Shown in pieces: positions 1-11,037 of a DNA stretch of 64,000 nt. Below the pieces are notes generated by a model. It did no database searches and was not told the DNA's origin. It saw nothing but the letters and a program-made list of their open reading frames with translations. The stretch lies in assembly GCF_905220415.1 (NCBI RefSeq), contig NC_059549.1, positions 8,990,001 through 9,054,000 of the forward strand, read 5' to 3'. Origin of the DNA: Colias croceus. Its lineage: Eukaryota; Arthropoda; Insecta; Lepidoptera; Pieridae. The translations under genes and the position numbers were made by a program. How positions within the stretch are numbered: the stretch's first letter is position 1; every line of letters starts with the position of its first letter.

Positions 1-525
1 GTAATGTATATATTTTAACTACCATAAGAAGTAGAGCATGACATAAGTGTGCATAGTGTTTTATAAAGTTTACTCTAATCGTGTTAACTAAACTATTAAT
101 GTAATTAGAACTTATTTAGTATTTATGATATTGATAGGGTAATTCATGCTAATGGTATTTTCTTTTTGCAATTTTTTTGTGTTAAACCTTTATTGTACAG
201 CGTGGAAGTTTCTGGTAGGTACACCAATGGAAATCAGACATAATTATAGATGAATACGAAAAATATTATATTTACCTTTTTTCTCCTTATTTTTTTAAAA
301 GTAAAGTAAGCAGGCTTATAAAGTCTACTTTTATAATATTACGAAAAATTTACTTCATTTTGTTTCATAATTAATTTTGAAAATTTGCCTAGAATTCTTT
401 AAGTAAATGAAAATTTTACTTCAATTCATATAATATTAAAAATCTGATGCTCTAGAAGTCTACATGTATAAGCTGCTGCTCCACAAATTTTCACTCTGTA
501 TAAAATATTTTAAAGATTTTATAAT
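1..525. other. AT-rich stretch, no gene seen
   Basis: No open frame of useful length, no recognised repeat and no RNA gene. It consists of A/T-rich sequence with scattered homopolymers. Confidence 0.6.
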
Positions 526-689
526 GCGCGCTACTCACATACCTGCATTAGAGGCAATATTGGAATTGCACGCTTAATTGGCTTCTTAATTATTGTGAAT
601 AGGCAAGCAGGGGCAATTTAGAGAACAACTGAAATTGTAACAGAGATTGTTCCAATATTGCCCCTGCGGCATGTACGTGAGTAGCCGGC
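526..689. mobile_element. MITE-like inverted-repeat element
   Basis: Two arms of about 40 bp face each other. The left arm starts GCGCGCTACTCAC and runs to GGCAATATTGGAA; the right arm is its imperfect reverse complement and ends GTGAGTAGCCGGC. The core of about 80 bp has no coding capacity. No clear target duplication was found, so the superfamily is unknown. Confidence 0.65.
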
Positions 690-1184
690 TTTATTGTCAT
701 AGATTTCATAATACAATAAAAAATGTGGCTAAAGCATTAGTCATTTAATATTTTTGTAGACATCAATTTAAATTGCGCTAACAATGTTCAAAATAAGCCT
801 CTTCAACGTAAATAAGAAAAGATTATTTCGCATTACTTATGCCTTAAATGTTTTTACGTTTATTATTTTTGTGTAAAATTAAAACTCGGTCTGTATTTTG
901 TAATTATATTTTAAGATTTGTATATATTTCTCTGGGTAAACAAATAAATGATTCGTATGCTATGACTTTGTTTTATTTTAATCCCTTATTTTATTACTAT
1001 TTGCTTAATCTTTACAAAATAATATAATATAATCATGTTACAAAGTTACTTACACTTTTAACGCTTTTGAAAACTATCGCATCAGTAAAAATACAGTGTC
1101 AGTAATTGTTATGTCTTTAAGTTTAAAGTATTTTTAGAGACCGTAAGTTGAATTATTGAAGTAGGGTAGATACATTTTAATTTA
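690..1184. other. AT-rich stretch, no gene seen
   Basis: Nothing beyond AT-rich sequence was seen between the inverted-repeat element and the first CTAG-ended element. Confidence 0.6.
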
Positions 1185-1372
1185 TCTATACTAATATTAT
1201 TAATATTATAAAGAGGAAAGGTTTGTATGTATGTATGTATGTATGGTTTTCACGCATAAACTACTGGACCGATTTTGATGAAATTTGGCACAGACAATCT
1301 TTAGACCCTGAGAAAGAACCTACCTTTTATTGCGAAATATGTACCACGGGTGAAGCCGGGGCGGACTGCTAG
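1185..1372 (+). mobile_element. Non-autonomous Helitron-like (Lep1-type) element
   Basis: It begins with TC after an A (TCTATACTAATATTAT) and ends with CTAG followed by T. Near the 3' end GCCGGGGCGGACTGCTAG gives the short GC-rich hairpin expected just before a Helitron CTRR end. The body carries a (TATG)n run and the recurring segment GACCGATTTTGATGAAATTTG. It has no coding capacity. Confidence 0.65.
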
Positions 1373-3962
1373 TCATTAATGTTTAAAGACGAACTTAAGT
1401 CAAAAGTTGATTGAAATAAGATTTAAATTGAATGTTGCTTAAGTCTGTTATGATCAAACGATTGTAATCTTTAGTTAAATATTTATGAAATCTTTTGAGA
1501 AAATTAAAATATTTTTTTGTTTCTTAAATCAGCTTAAAATCTTTCATTTATCTTTAATTTATTTTATAAGTAAGAGGGATTGACGTGACTATTTAATCAT
1601 ACATGTGAGACGTGACTATTGCCCCCACGACACAAGTTCTCTTAGTGTGGGAGCTATAGAAACAGCAACTTCCTTTATGTATTATTAAATTGGTTTTGTT
1701 ACCTGTGTTTTGCTGAAAATAAATAATTTTTCATTTTCAAGATCGGAAAAAAATTAAATAAGTACTTAAGAAAACCTGAATGCATTTCTGAATCGTCTTC
1801 ATCATCAGCATCATCACCATCACCAGTATCTATATAATGAGTAAGTTAGTTGTTAATATATAGTAGATAAATAACACGATGTTTTTTCACAATGCAAAAG
1901 TTTCTCTACAAAATAGAACTGAATGAATAAATCTTTGGGTTTGATTTAGATCTTTTAATTAACCAAAAATTACCTGAGGAACAACTTTCGATTTTGATAT
2001 AATAAAAAATATTTTCTAGAGACAATTCGATTACCAGAAGTATTCTATAATAAAATATACAGAAACCCTTAAAAGTAAATCTGAGTCACAAGCCATCTTC
2101 CATATTATCATTTTTCCTTCTCCCAACCCTCGACGGTTAAAGGAAACCACAAGTGTGAATAATAAATATCCGACTTATTTCCTCAAATTTTTGTTAAGTG
2201 CTCTTTTATGTAAGCACATATTTTCCTGTTATGGAAATCTATTGTTCGCTTCCCATAATCAAAAACAGTATTTAGAGTGAAAACAAACACATAGCAGCCG
2301 CTCATACGAACTCATTATGAAGAACTTAAAATTCCAACAAGATACTTGACTTAGAATATATTTTGAAGTTATAATTGTTCAGACCCTTGAATATTCATTA
2401 GAATTTCTTCACCATCGCCAGTAGATAGCAAAAGTTTATACTCTATAAAACATTATGCATTATGAAGTTTGCGGCCTAAATTCCTGCAAGATTCATCTTG
2501 TGAATTTCAAGAATTAAGTTTTCGTAGCGCGTGTTAAAAAGTTAATTATTGTATTTTGTGGGTTATATTTTTATATTTGATATTTTTATTTCAGTTCTAT
2601 TTGGTGTATTTGATCGTGGTTTTTTGAGCAAGCTTAGACTTTAAATGTAAACTAATAGCAGTACAGATTAATGCAAATGAAAATCAGTGTTTTGCATAAT
2701 ATAATATAATTTCTCAATTACTATAAATATAATTTGTAAGGGAAATACATAAATACATGACCTCTTTGAATAACATTTCCCTGTTATAAACCATAATTCA
2801 ACAATCACCACGACACACAAAACCACCCAACCCCGCTTTCATCTTAATAGGTCATCAGCGAAATCGTACTCATTATTTTTAAATGGGAATTTCGCGATTT
2901 ATTTGATGTCAATCTGCCTTTATAAGATCATTCCGTTTCATAAAGAATTCCAATTATACGAGGCACGTGACTCGACTGTGTGATGTCGGTCTTGTAAAGA
3001 GAGTATAAAGGAACAAATTCTGTAGAAATAGCTGTAATCATTATCATGCTTGGTTAAATTATTGAGTCGCGTTTTATTCTAGGAATTACAGCCCAGTCTG
3101 ATTATGAAGTTTTCTTTACCTCCTTATAAACTTTTGATGTAGGCTTTTCTTTGTAATATATGAAATTTACCTCATATTGTTTACGCGTATTTTGTACAAG
3201 ACAAAAGACCACAAAGATTAGGTTAAATCCTACATGTGTTAGGGATTATGAGCGCTCTGTATTGTATGAAGGAAATGTCTAGGCCTAATTAAAATTTATA
3301 TTACACTACCTAAAATAAAGCGAACCTACAACATTATAACATACGTACGTACGTAATATTATTATGAAAATCCTTGAGATTAGATGAAAAGAAATGAATG
3401 AATTTTCTTTATGATGCTTATAAAAATCGAAACAGCTTTTAAATAAAATTAAACTTATACTATCTATCACAAGAGAAATATGCAAGGAAAGAATATTGAA
3501 ATACCATGGAGTGCTGCTTTCCACGGTAAAATTGCCTTATAATAAAAAACTGGGTTAGACAAATATTCAAAACACCACGAACCGCTGCTATCCTTGATAT
3601 AATTTTCTAATAATAAAAAAAACTGGGTAATACACTAATCCAAAAAAAAAGAAATTAAGTCAACAATAATATTACACTCAGATCACATCTGTTTTCATCA
3701 CTAGCGTGGCCTGCGATATTTATGATTGGATGTCTACAAATTCAACAGAGGCTCACTAAATCTGCTCTTTATTTATGTTCCGTGCGTGCCGATAGACGGC
3801 CGCGGCGAAGCGTGAATCGTAAGTGCATGCTCGTAAAATTTTTAGGACATATTGAGGGAATTGTTTAGAAATAAAACACCCGGATTATATATCTAGGACA
3901 TTTTGTCACATGTAGAGTTTGTAGGGAAAGAAATTTGTAATTTTATCTTATAAACATCTAAA
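1373..3962. other. Non-coding AT-rich region
   Basis: About 2.6 kb without a supportable gene. It includes an imperfect CAT/ATC trinucleotide run near 1798-1830 and a G-poor C/A-rich patch near 2795-2830. The small minus-strand open frame at 3306-3524 has no recognisable features. Confidence 0.55.
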
Positions 3963-4163
3963 TCTATACTAATATTATAAAGCTGAAGAGTTTGTTTGTT
4001 TGTTAGAACGTGCTAATCTCAAGAGCTACTGGTCCGATTTAAAAAATTCTTTCGATGTTGAATAGCCCATTTATCGAGGAAGGCTATAGGCTATAATATT
4101 ATATCATCACGATAAGACAAACAGAAGTGGAGTCACACGGGTGAAACCGCGGAGCGCAGCTAG
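3963..4163 (+). mobile_element. Helitron-like element, GCTGAAGAG subtype
   Basis: Starts TC (TCTATACTAATATTATAAAG) after A and ends GCGCAGCTAG before T. The 3' end GTGAAACCGCGGAGCGC can form the terminal hairpin. It is the same subtype as the copies at 19333 (plus) and 13824, 50658 and 51954 (minus). Confidence 0.7.
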
Positions 4164-4809
4164 TAATAAAAAATATACTTACTTTTGAGAATTTGTTGTT
4201 TTATATCTGAAAAATCTACCTTGTAAGGATTACCTTTTATCAAAGACAGACAGAAGAGCTGGCGTTAGCAGATACGTCAAACAAGTCTTGAGAAGTTCAC
4301 AAGCGAAGTCTTCAGTAATTACAGAAATTATTTCACAGAAAGTGTTTTCTATTCCAGTCGAATCAGTACGATTTGTAATCGTTACATCGAATTTAACATG
4401 AGGTCTTGGATTAATATTATGTAAGTATAATCTACCTTCGCTTAAGAGCCAAGAAGTAGAAACGTTTAGCATAATCGCACAATTCCAAATTCTGGAAACT
4501 TATCAGAAATTCCCTTGAGATCGAACCTAGAACTTCAGACTATTCACCACTTCAGGTAGGTATTCTAGATCTGTTAACAATAGCGGAACCAATAGCCACG
4601 ATAATGTACTAACTTTTACCCAATAACCTGCCATAAGCTAATACTCTCGACTTTAAGTTCTACCTCAAAAGCCGTTCATTTCGACCTGAAAATGGTAGAA
4701 TTTTCGAAGAAGATTGCTAATTAATCTTCAGTGAAGATCGTCGAAATAAGAGCAAATTTTTATCAGCAAAGTAATGAGTGCAACATTGATGGAAGTTATT
4801 TTAAAATAG
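4164..4809. other. Non-coding stretch
   Basis: No repeat was recognised. The 80-codon minus-strand open frame at 4230-4472 shows no domain or family resemblance and is probably chance. Confidence 0.5.
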
Positions 4810-5770
4810 AAATTCAAATTCAAATTCAAATTATATTTATTTGCAAGAATGTAGTTACAAATTATAGATGTTTTCATTACAATATTATGTGGCTAATACA
4901 TTCTACCCATTTATTGGGTGTGCAAATATTAAAAAAGAAAGTTGATTAGTTTAATTATTTAAATGTACACACAATTCAATTTTCACAATTACGCGAACGC
5001 ACTACGATTTACACGATTATATCACTACACACTTCACTTATCACACACAATTCAGTTTACACTACTTCAAAGTCATAAATTCTTCAATGTCATAAAATTG
5101 TTTTACCATTAACCAGTTCGTCAGTTTATTTTTGAAAAGATTTACTGGTAGTTCCTTGAAATTGTCCGGTATTTTATTATATATTTTAATAGCCATAAAT
5201 GTTACACTGTTTTTAGCTTTGTTGATTCTACACGTTGGGAAATGTAATTTGTTTTGGTATCTTGTCAACATATGCGAATTTACTTCTCCTTTCTTCTTAA
5301 AGTATTCCGGGTGATATTTTACAAATAAACATACTTCTCTTATGTACATGCAAGTTAAAGTAAGGATCCGTAATTTACTAAACAGAGGTCTACAACTGTC
5401 TCTTTGGTTCAAACCGCACAGAGCTCTGATACATTTTTTTTGTGAGACAAATACCTTCCGCACATCACAAGATTGTCCCCAAAGAATGATTCCATATGAA
5501 AGTACAGAGGAAACGTAGGCATGATAAGCATTTATTGCTGCATTCATAGAAACAGTATCTCTTAGACGCCGTAATACGTAAACGAAACGATTAATTCTGT
5601 CACAAACGTAATCAATGTGTTTGTTCCATTTTAGACCTTCATCCAACAAAACACCCAAGAATTTATGATGATCTACTTGTTCTATTACTTGGTAAACATT
5701 TTCCACTTGAAATAGTTTCGTTTTAAATGAAGCTGTAAGGTTGAGAGTTAAGCCATTCATTAAGGTTTTT
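4810..5770 (-). mobile_element. 5'-truncated LINE (CR1/Jockey-like), 3' end at left
   Basis: Read on the minus strand, this is the end of reverse-transcriptase ORF2, then about 250 bp of 3' UTR, then a short tandem tail of TTTGAA units (4811-4832 on plus). A tandem microsatellite tail instead of poly-A suits CR1/L2-like elements. The 5' end lies just upstream of 5760, so the copy has lost ORF1, the endonuclease and the RT catalytic core. The target duplication was not resolved. Confidence 0.8.
5062..5760 (-). pseudogene. LINE ORF2 C-terminal fragment (RT thumb and tail)
   Basis: An uninterrupted 232-codon frame. Residues about 1-20 carry NGLTLNLTASFKTKLF, matching the N-x-L-x-L-N...KTK segment that follows the RT catalytic motif in Jockey/CR1-type LINEs. 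Residues about 30-55 contain KFLGVLLDEGLKWNKHID, the conserved FLG-x-x-x-D...W..H segment. Residues about 80-100 (YHAYVSSVLSYGIILWG) match the family helix A..S.L.YGI..WG, and the C-terminus holds KIYNKIPDNFKELP. The YADD catalytic box and everything before it are missing, so this cannot act as a polymerase. The frame has no internal stop, so the insertion is not very old. The apparent ATG start is simply the first Met in the fragment. I cannot settle the clade. Confidence 0.85.
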
Positions 5771-5868
5771 AAAACGATATTATACTGTACATGTTCTGCT
5801 CATGCAGTTAAACTGTTTTAATTTAGATTTTCACTTTTACCACCTAGTAAAAGTGAATATATATCTTA
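5771..5868. other. Short spacer
   Basis: AT-rich linker between the LINE fragment and the next element; nothing recognised. Confidence 0.5.
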
Positions 5869-6055
5869 CTAGTGGTCCGCCCCGGCTTCGCCCGTGGTAC
5901 ATATTTCGCAATAAAAGGTAGCCTATGTCCTTTCTCGGGTATCAAAATATCTCCATACCAAATTTCATGCAAATTGGTTCAGTAGTTTAGTCGTGATTGA
6001 GTAACAGACAGACAGACAGACAGAGTTACTTTCGCATTTATAATATTAGTATGGA
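5869..6055 (-). mobile_element. Helitron-like element, GACA-containing subtype
   Basis: On the minus strand it runs from TCCATACTAATATTATAAAT to GCGGACCACTAG, with A before the TC and T after the CTAG. The body contains a (GACA)n/(GTCT)n microsatellite of about five units (6007-6024). Confidence 0.75.
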
Positions 6056-6696
6056 TTAACATGATTTTTTTTAATTGTGAAAGAAAAATAACAAAACCTC
6101 CTCAACCGATTTTGAAAATCCTTTCTTCAATAGATGGCTGTGTTATCCCAGCGTCATGTTCATTTATTTAATTTAAATAAAACATTAAAATTTAGGCCGA
6201 GTCAACAGCAACGCTTAATCTTAAATATATGTACAAAAACAGACTATCAGAGCTAAAATTAATCAAAAACTTTTTTATATTCCTACTCGTATCTGGGTCG
6301 ATCAACTATTCGTTGTTATTTCTTGTCCTGGGAGTTAATTTTACCTCCACATTGAAACTACAGCAAATTTTGAATTTATATTGTCATTAAAAATTATTTA
6401 GATAAACAAGCAATTAAGTTACGAAACTAAAAATGTAATTAACCACTTTTTTATATTTTTTGAGTTGGTAAGCTAGTGGACTATTTTGATCTCCCATACA
6501 AAACTCGTCTGTCCCTTTTTCCATATCGCCTTAGATTTTATAATCATGTCAAAAAAAAATGTATGGTCACTACTAAACGTTATATTGCATCATGAAATCC
6601 ATAGACCATAGTTCGTAAAGAACTAACATACATCCGAAAAAATTAAAAATAAATTGCAGTTATTTATCTTTGAATGTGTGTCCCTAACAGAGACAA
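6056..6696. other. Non-coding stretch
   Basis: AT-rich. A short segment near 6093-6125 (CCTCCTCAACCGATTTTG) resembles a common moth repeat. Around 6689-6711 GAGACAA and TTGTCTC face each other as a small hairpin that introduces the motif cluster of the next locus. Confidence 0.45.
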
Positions 6697-7110
6697 AATT
6701 TCGTTGTCTCCTTGCTTACTCAATATTATAGCTCTAGTTATGTAGTAAAATGACACCACGCTGGATCGGACCAATCAGGACGCGTTCTAAGTATCACGCG
6801 ATCGAGTGGGAAACCCACGTGACTGCAAGTTTACGCGGCCAGTTCGTCCGCAGCTCGAAGTGACATCGGGTGGATTTATTGAGTGTCTGCTGGGAGACTA
6901 CATAATTTCGTAAGTACATTGATATTTTATCATAATTGAAACTTATTACAATAGAAATCAGGTCTAATATGATTTGTAACTATAAATTTTTGTGTTTTGT
7001 TGAATAATGGAGTAGTTAAAATAAAATAACCGTTAAGTGTCTCCTGGGTGACTGGTCCCCTTGCTTACTTTTTGGGTGACCCAAGAGACAATGTCAGTGA
7101 CTCAGGAGAC
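6697..7110. repeat. Left cluster of a 15-bp motif, GTCYCYTGRGTNACT
   Basis: Five near-copies were read by eye: 6706-6720 (+), 7039-7053 (+), 7055-7069 (+), 7075-7089 (-) and 7096-7110 (-). The last four sit within 72 bp and switch orientation in the middle, forming two facing pairs. Three further copies lie beyond the gene at 9189-9203 (+), 9405-9419 (-) and 9554-9568 (-). Their presence on both sides and in both orientations could mean sub-terminal transposon repeats or protein-binding sites. Confidence 0.6.
6745..6909 (+). promoter_or_regulatory. Promoter-like region and probable 5' UTR exon
   Basis: A locally GC-richer, CpG-containing stretch in AT-rich surroundings. It contains a CCAAT box (ACCAATCAGG, about 6768), a CACGTG E-box (6815-6825) and ends at a strong splice-donor match, TTTC|GTAAGT, with GT at 6910. 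No TATA box is evident. Inferred to be the transcription-start region and first non-coding exon of the broken gene that starts at 7446. Confidence 0.5.
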
Positions 7111-7441
7111 TTTGTATTGTTTTTATGAGATTAACATAGGTATATTTTTAATTGAAATATTTAATTCATGATTATAGTTATTATGTCTTTAGATCCAGTC
7201 TTATTATAAATATTTTTATATTAATGTAAATATTTTAAAGTATGTTCAAGTGGAGTTTCCATCACTCATGCTCTCTTAATTATATAGCATCACTGGATGC
7301 CATATAAATAAAAGAGTGTATGCATGTTGTATTATTTATTATAAAATAAAAAAAACAATTCGACAATTAAGAAAATACTTCAAATTCCTGTAAAACTGAA
7401 ACTTAAAATATATGTATTCTCTAAAATCTCATTTGTTTTAG
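6910..7441 (+). other. Probable 5' UTR intron
   Basis: Donor GTAAGT at 6910 and acceptor TTTGTTTTAG ending at 7441, four bases before the ATG at 7446. The 532-bp interval is AT-rich and non-coding and holds four of the 15-bp motif copies (7039-7110). Prediction from splice consensus only. Confidence 0.5.
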
Positions 7442-7445
7442 AAAA

Positions 7446-8947
7446 ATGGCACCATTAACCGCCGCTGAAAAGCAAAGGAGCTATAAGGAAAGAATTAAAC
7501 AAAATCCTGAAAAATATGAAGAGTTTAAGAGAAAAAAAAAAGAGAAAATTATCACGCAAAAAAAAGATTAGTTAAGGACTTGACACCTAAAGAGAAGTAT
7601 AATGCAAGAGTTATATGGAAACTAAGAAAGAGAAATCTAAGGCAAAATAAGAAGAATTTAAAGCAGGTCCTAGAAGTTACACCTCCGAGTTCTCCAGTAA
7701 GAAATGCAACACCATGTATTTCACCAATTCAACAGCATCCAAACAGAAATCCACACTACTCCGTATCAGCGAGAAAGGAAAGAGGAAGAAAAAGAACAAA
7801 GTGTCAAAGATCAAAAGTATACAAAGAAAATTTAAAACTAAAGGAGGAAATCGAAAAGCTCAAAATTAAATGCGAGAAATATAGAAAGCGTTCCCAAAGA
7901 ATTCATCGCCCAAAGAAAGAAGAACCTAATCTTGAAATTAAGTATAAAAAGTTAACTAATGCCATAAAAGACAGGTACCAGAGTGTTAAAAAGATCCAGG
8001 AAAAGAAAGTGCTAAAGAATATTATTGGAAACATTGATGGGCCCAAAAAAGACATAATTAAAGAATCGTTGGGAATACAAGGCCAATTAAGAACTAAAAA
8101 GGAAATAAGACGTGGTCAATCAGAACTAAGAAGACTGTTACACATTTTTTATAATTAGAGATGACATTTCTAGAGCTACAGCTGGTAAAAAAGAAACAGT
8201 AACGAGGAATAGTACAAAGGTTCAAAAAAGATTTCTCTTAATATATCTGTTGAAGAAATAGAACGCATTAAAAACCAGTTGCCAGACAATATTACACCTT
8301 TGATGGGAACTTTACATGTTCACCAAGTGTTCACATCCGTTCGTGGTGAATTACAGTACAGAAATTATTTAAGTTGCTTCTGTAATAGAGGTTTTTGTTC
8401 ATGTTTGCAACCTAAAATGTATCGTCCAGTCGTGATCCCCGTCTCTGCTGAAACAAACAATGAAACCCTTGTTTGTTCTGATGATGATGATACACCTTTA
8501 AGTAACTTCAAAAGTTCTTTGATAACTCCTTTAAAAGAGGTAAAGTTAATAGATTTAACTCAGCCACGTGACAAAAAAATTTATGATGTTGTTTACAATA
8601 CACCTAATATTTCTGATGATGATCTCCCACATCAGTCTTGCTCTGGACTGAATAAAGAAAATTGCATGGTATCTAATAGAGATTTTTTTATTGTAAACGT
8701 GCACGCCACCAAAGGGAAAATTTACAAATATGCGTGTATTGTAAGAAACCTCGATGAAGATGGCGAAACATTTGTAACATTTCTTAGAAATGTCAAACAC
8801 TCTAAAATCTTTCGGCTGGATAAAACCGACGTGTCTTTTATAGACTATAGAGACATCGTCAAAATTCTCGAGAAACCCTCGACTTATATCAAAAGGGGCC
8901 AAACATATTACGAATTCAGTAAACTCATTGATATTTGTGAAATGTGA
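7446..8947 (+). pseudogene. Broken gene of an unnamed insect protein family
   Basis: Four reading-frame pieces appear to be one protein. (1) 7446-7571 starts MAPLTAAEKQRSYKERIKQN and reaches a stop. (2) A frame open through 7533-8158 carries ENYHAKKRLVKDLTPKEKYN, a Lys/Arg-rich segment, GRKRTKCQRSKVYKEN and a charged coiled-coil-like region. (3) 8141-8261 carries RDDISRATAGKKETVT. (4) about 8212-8947 carries GTLHVHQVFTS, a Cys cluster (LSCFCNRGFCSCLQPK), an acidic patch (CSDDDDTP) and a hydrophilic tail. Break 1 lies in the A10 run at 7532-7541, where one more A joins the frames. Break 2 lies in the T6 run at 8145-8150, where one less T joins them. Break 3 (about 8240) needs another shift and probably reflects an internal deletion. 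From memory, similar proteins of unknown function recur in insect genomes. The basic N-terminus and Cys cluster hint at nucleic-acid binding, but I assign no function. Breaks 1 and 2 could be sequencing errors. Confidence 0.7.
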
Positions 8948-9570
8948 TAAGTAACAAACTATTATTTTGCTAAAAATTGTATTATTCATCTCGAGTGCCA
9001 TATTTCTTAAATGATTTTTGTAATTAAGTTCTTTTAGTTATGTTAAAGATTATCAAAAGATCTCGTGACTTATGAAGTCAATGTTACCTAATATTGATAA
9101 AGTGCATTTGTTAGTTTATTTATCGCAGTAGAAATTACCAGTACTAAAAAATAAAAAAATACTTAGTCTATAGTAGTAGATTACTATAGTCTCTTGAGTT
9201 ACTAATTTTGTCCCCTGACAAACCATATTGTCCCACTATCAGTGCGTTGATTATTTAATATTATTCCACAAACAAGCATTTTTGCATTAATATTTTTATC
9301 TAAATCTCTTTTATTTTATAGAGGAAATTGGCACATTCTTTGTTTTTCGTTAAATAAATCTTAATTTATAAATAAGAGAAAGTTTTTGTTTAAGTTTTTT
9401 TAATAGTGACTCAAGAGACATAATGTTCGAGGATTCTAAGAAACTCTTATTAGTTTTAAGTATGTGAAGACTGCTAATTAATACTTTTGTGCAATTATTT
9501 CGAATACATTGATTTGATTAAAATAAATCTGTGTTTTTATTAATCAGATTATCGGTTACCCAGGGGACCC
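8948..9570 (+). other. 3' flank of the broken gene with poly(A) signal and right motif cluster
   Basis: An AATAAA at 9150-9155 is a candidate poly(A) signal about 200 bp after the stop. Three copies of the 15-bp motif follow at 9189-9203 (+), 9405-9419 (-) and 9554-9568 (-), with a partial copy GTCCCCTGAC near 9210. No coding sequence was seen. If the motif marks a mobile element, its right end may lie near 9570. Confidence 0.45.
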
Positions 9571-10856
9571 ATTTTAGGTCCTATGACAGCTTTGAGCCCC
9601 ATAAATGGCTAATATTAAGTTAAAGATCGTGCCCCACCCTAAAAAATTAAATAACGATAAGTGGGTTAAACAAATAATTGAATTAAAATAAGGAATCCCA
9701 ATTTTTTTTTTTTTCAAAATAATGGCACGTCGTAACACCGAATAGTTGATCAGCCCATCTGCGAAAATATTTTTCATGCTAGTCAAGAATGTATTATCAA
9801 CATGAGTAATTTATGATCCAATTAAAAAGATGCAATGCTTTCCTGGAAATGATAATTATTGTCAAAGCGTACAGAAAATAAAGTAATACTAAAATCTGAT
9901 TAAAAATATAAAAATTCAGAAAGTTTTCTGATTTTTTTATTATTAAGGCTATTCGCGCAAGTACGCAAATCTAGCTACATTTTGTATCGTATTTTTCGTT
10001 TAATAATTGTTCCTTCATTTTTCATTTCTTTATTAAAATACTCAACTAATTTTTATCAAAACTACCTCTAAACTTTAATACAAAAATAAAAAATAACCGA
10101 TGCAGTCCCCTGCACACACAAAACCACCCTCTTTGGCATTGTTCTGAATGTGCCTTTTATTCGGCGTTTTCTATTACCGTTTTGAAAGCCTCAAATTTAC
10201 TGAAACAGTCTTGAGAGGAACAACGTTGAGATATGTTCACAATAAGCTTTTGCCAATTCAGAAGTAAGACTGAATTGGATGTATGCCAGTACTATATGCC
10301 AAGTTATGTGGGATGCAAGACTCGATATATTATAATTTCGTGAATGGAAATTCAATACTAAATTATTTATGCAGTGTTCGCCAAGTTTTTGTAGTAGGTA
10401 GTATTATAAATCAGTTTATTTGATTGCAGTTTGGGATGAAATTACGGTGTTCATAAGTGTTTTTGAATGAGAATTATGATCAAATACGTGTTTGTAGGTG
10501 TGGCATAAATGCATAAAAAAACTTATACATACAGATTTAATTCTACATATTTAAATATATCAAACAATGTGAGTAATCACACAACAAAAATATATTTCAC
10601 CTAATTGTGCTGAAGGTGTAAAAAATAACATCGAAAAGAACAAAATATAAATCATTTGCTCTATCTCTATCATAGTGTTATTATGAGAAAATTAATGCTA
10701 TTTCATATCCCATTTATTGATACAATCGACAAACAACATACCATTTATTGTAATTGACATAGCATAATTTATAGCATTTTGATAGAAATAAATTCAACTC
10801 AGCATTTATATCAGGTACTTTTGCTCTACATCGATGTTTGCTAGATAATAAGGCCG
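9571..10856. other. Non-coding stretch
   Basis: AT-rich with a poly-T run near 9702-9715 and a C-rich patch near 10109-10130. The short open frame at 9574-9786 (minus) has no support. Confidence 0.5.
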
Positions 10857-11037
10857 TCTAATATTATAATGTAAATTTGATAATATTATGTATGAGGATG
10901 TTTTTTACTCTTTCACGAATATATACGGATTTGGATGAAACTTAACAGTCAAACATATTATACATATAACTGAATAACAAATGATAAATTGTAAGTACTT
11001 GATTTTGTCCACAGACAAAACCGCGTGACACAGCTAG
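10857..11037 (+). mobile_element. Degenerate Helitron-like element
   Basis: Starts TCTAATATTATAATG and ends CCGCGTGACACAGCTAG before T. The body has drifted well away from the other copies (for example GGATTTGGATGAAACTTAAC), so this is an old copy. Confidence 0.5.

Noticed and set aside
6910..7110. Reading the 15-bp motif array as a simple tandem repeat
   Set aside because: Copies occur in both orientations with unequal spacing and recur 2 kb away beyond the gene.
8555..9001. 148-codon minus-strand open frame
   Set aside because: It lies antisense to the better-supported plus-strand frame at 8212-8947 and has no recognisable features.
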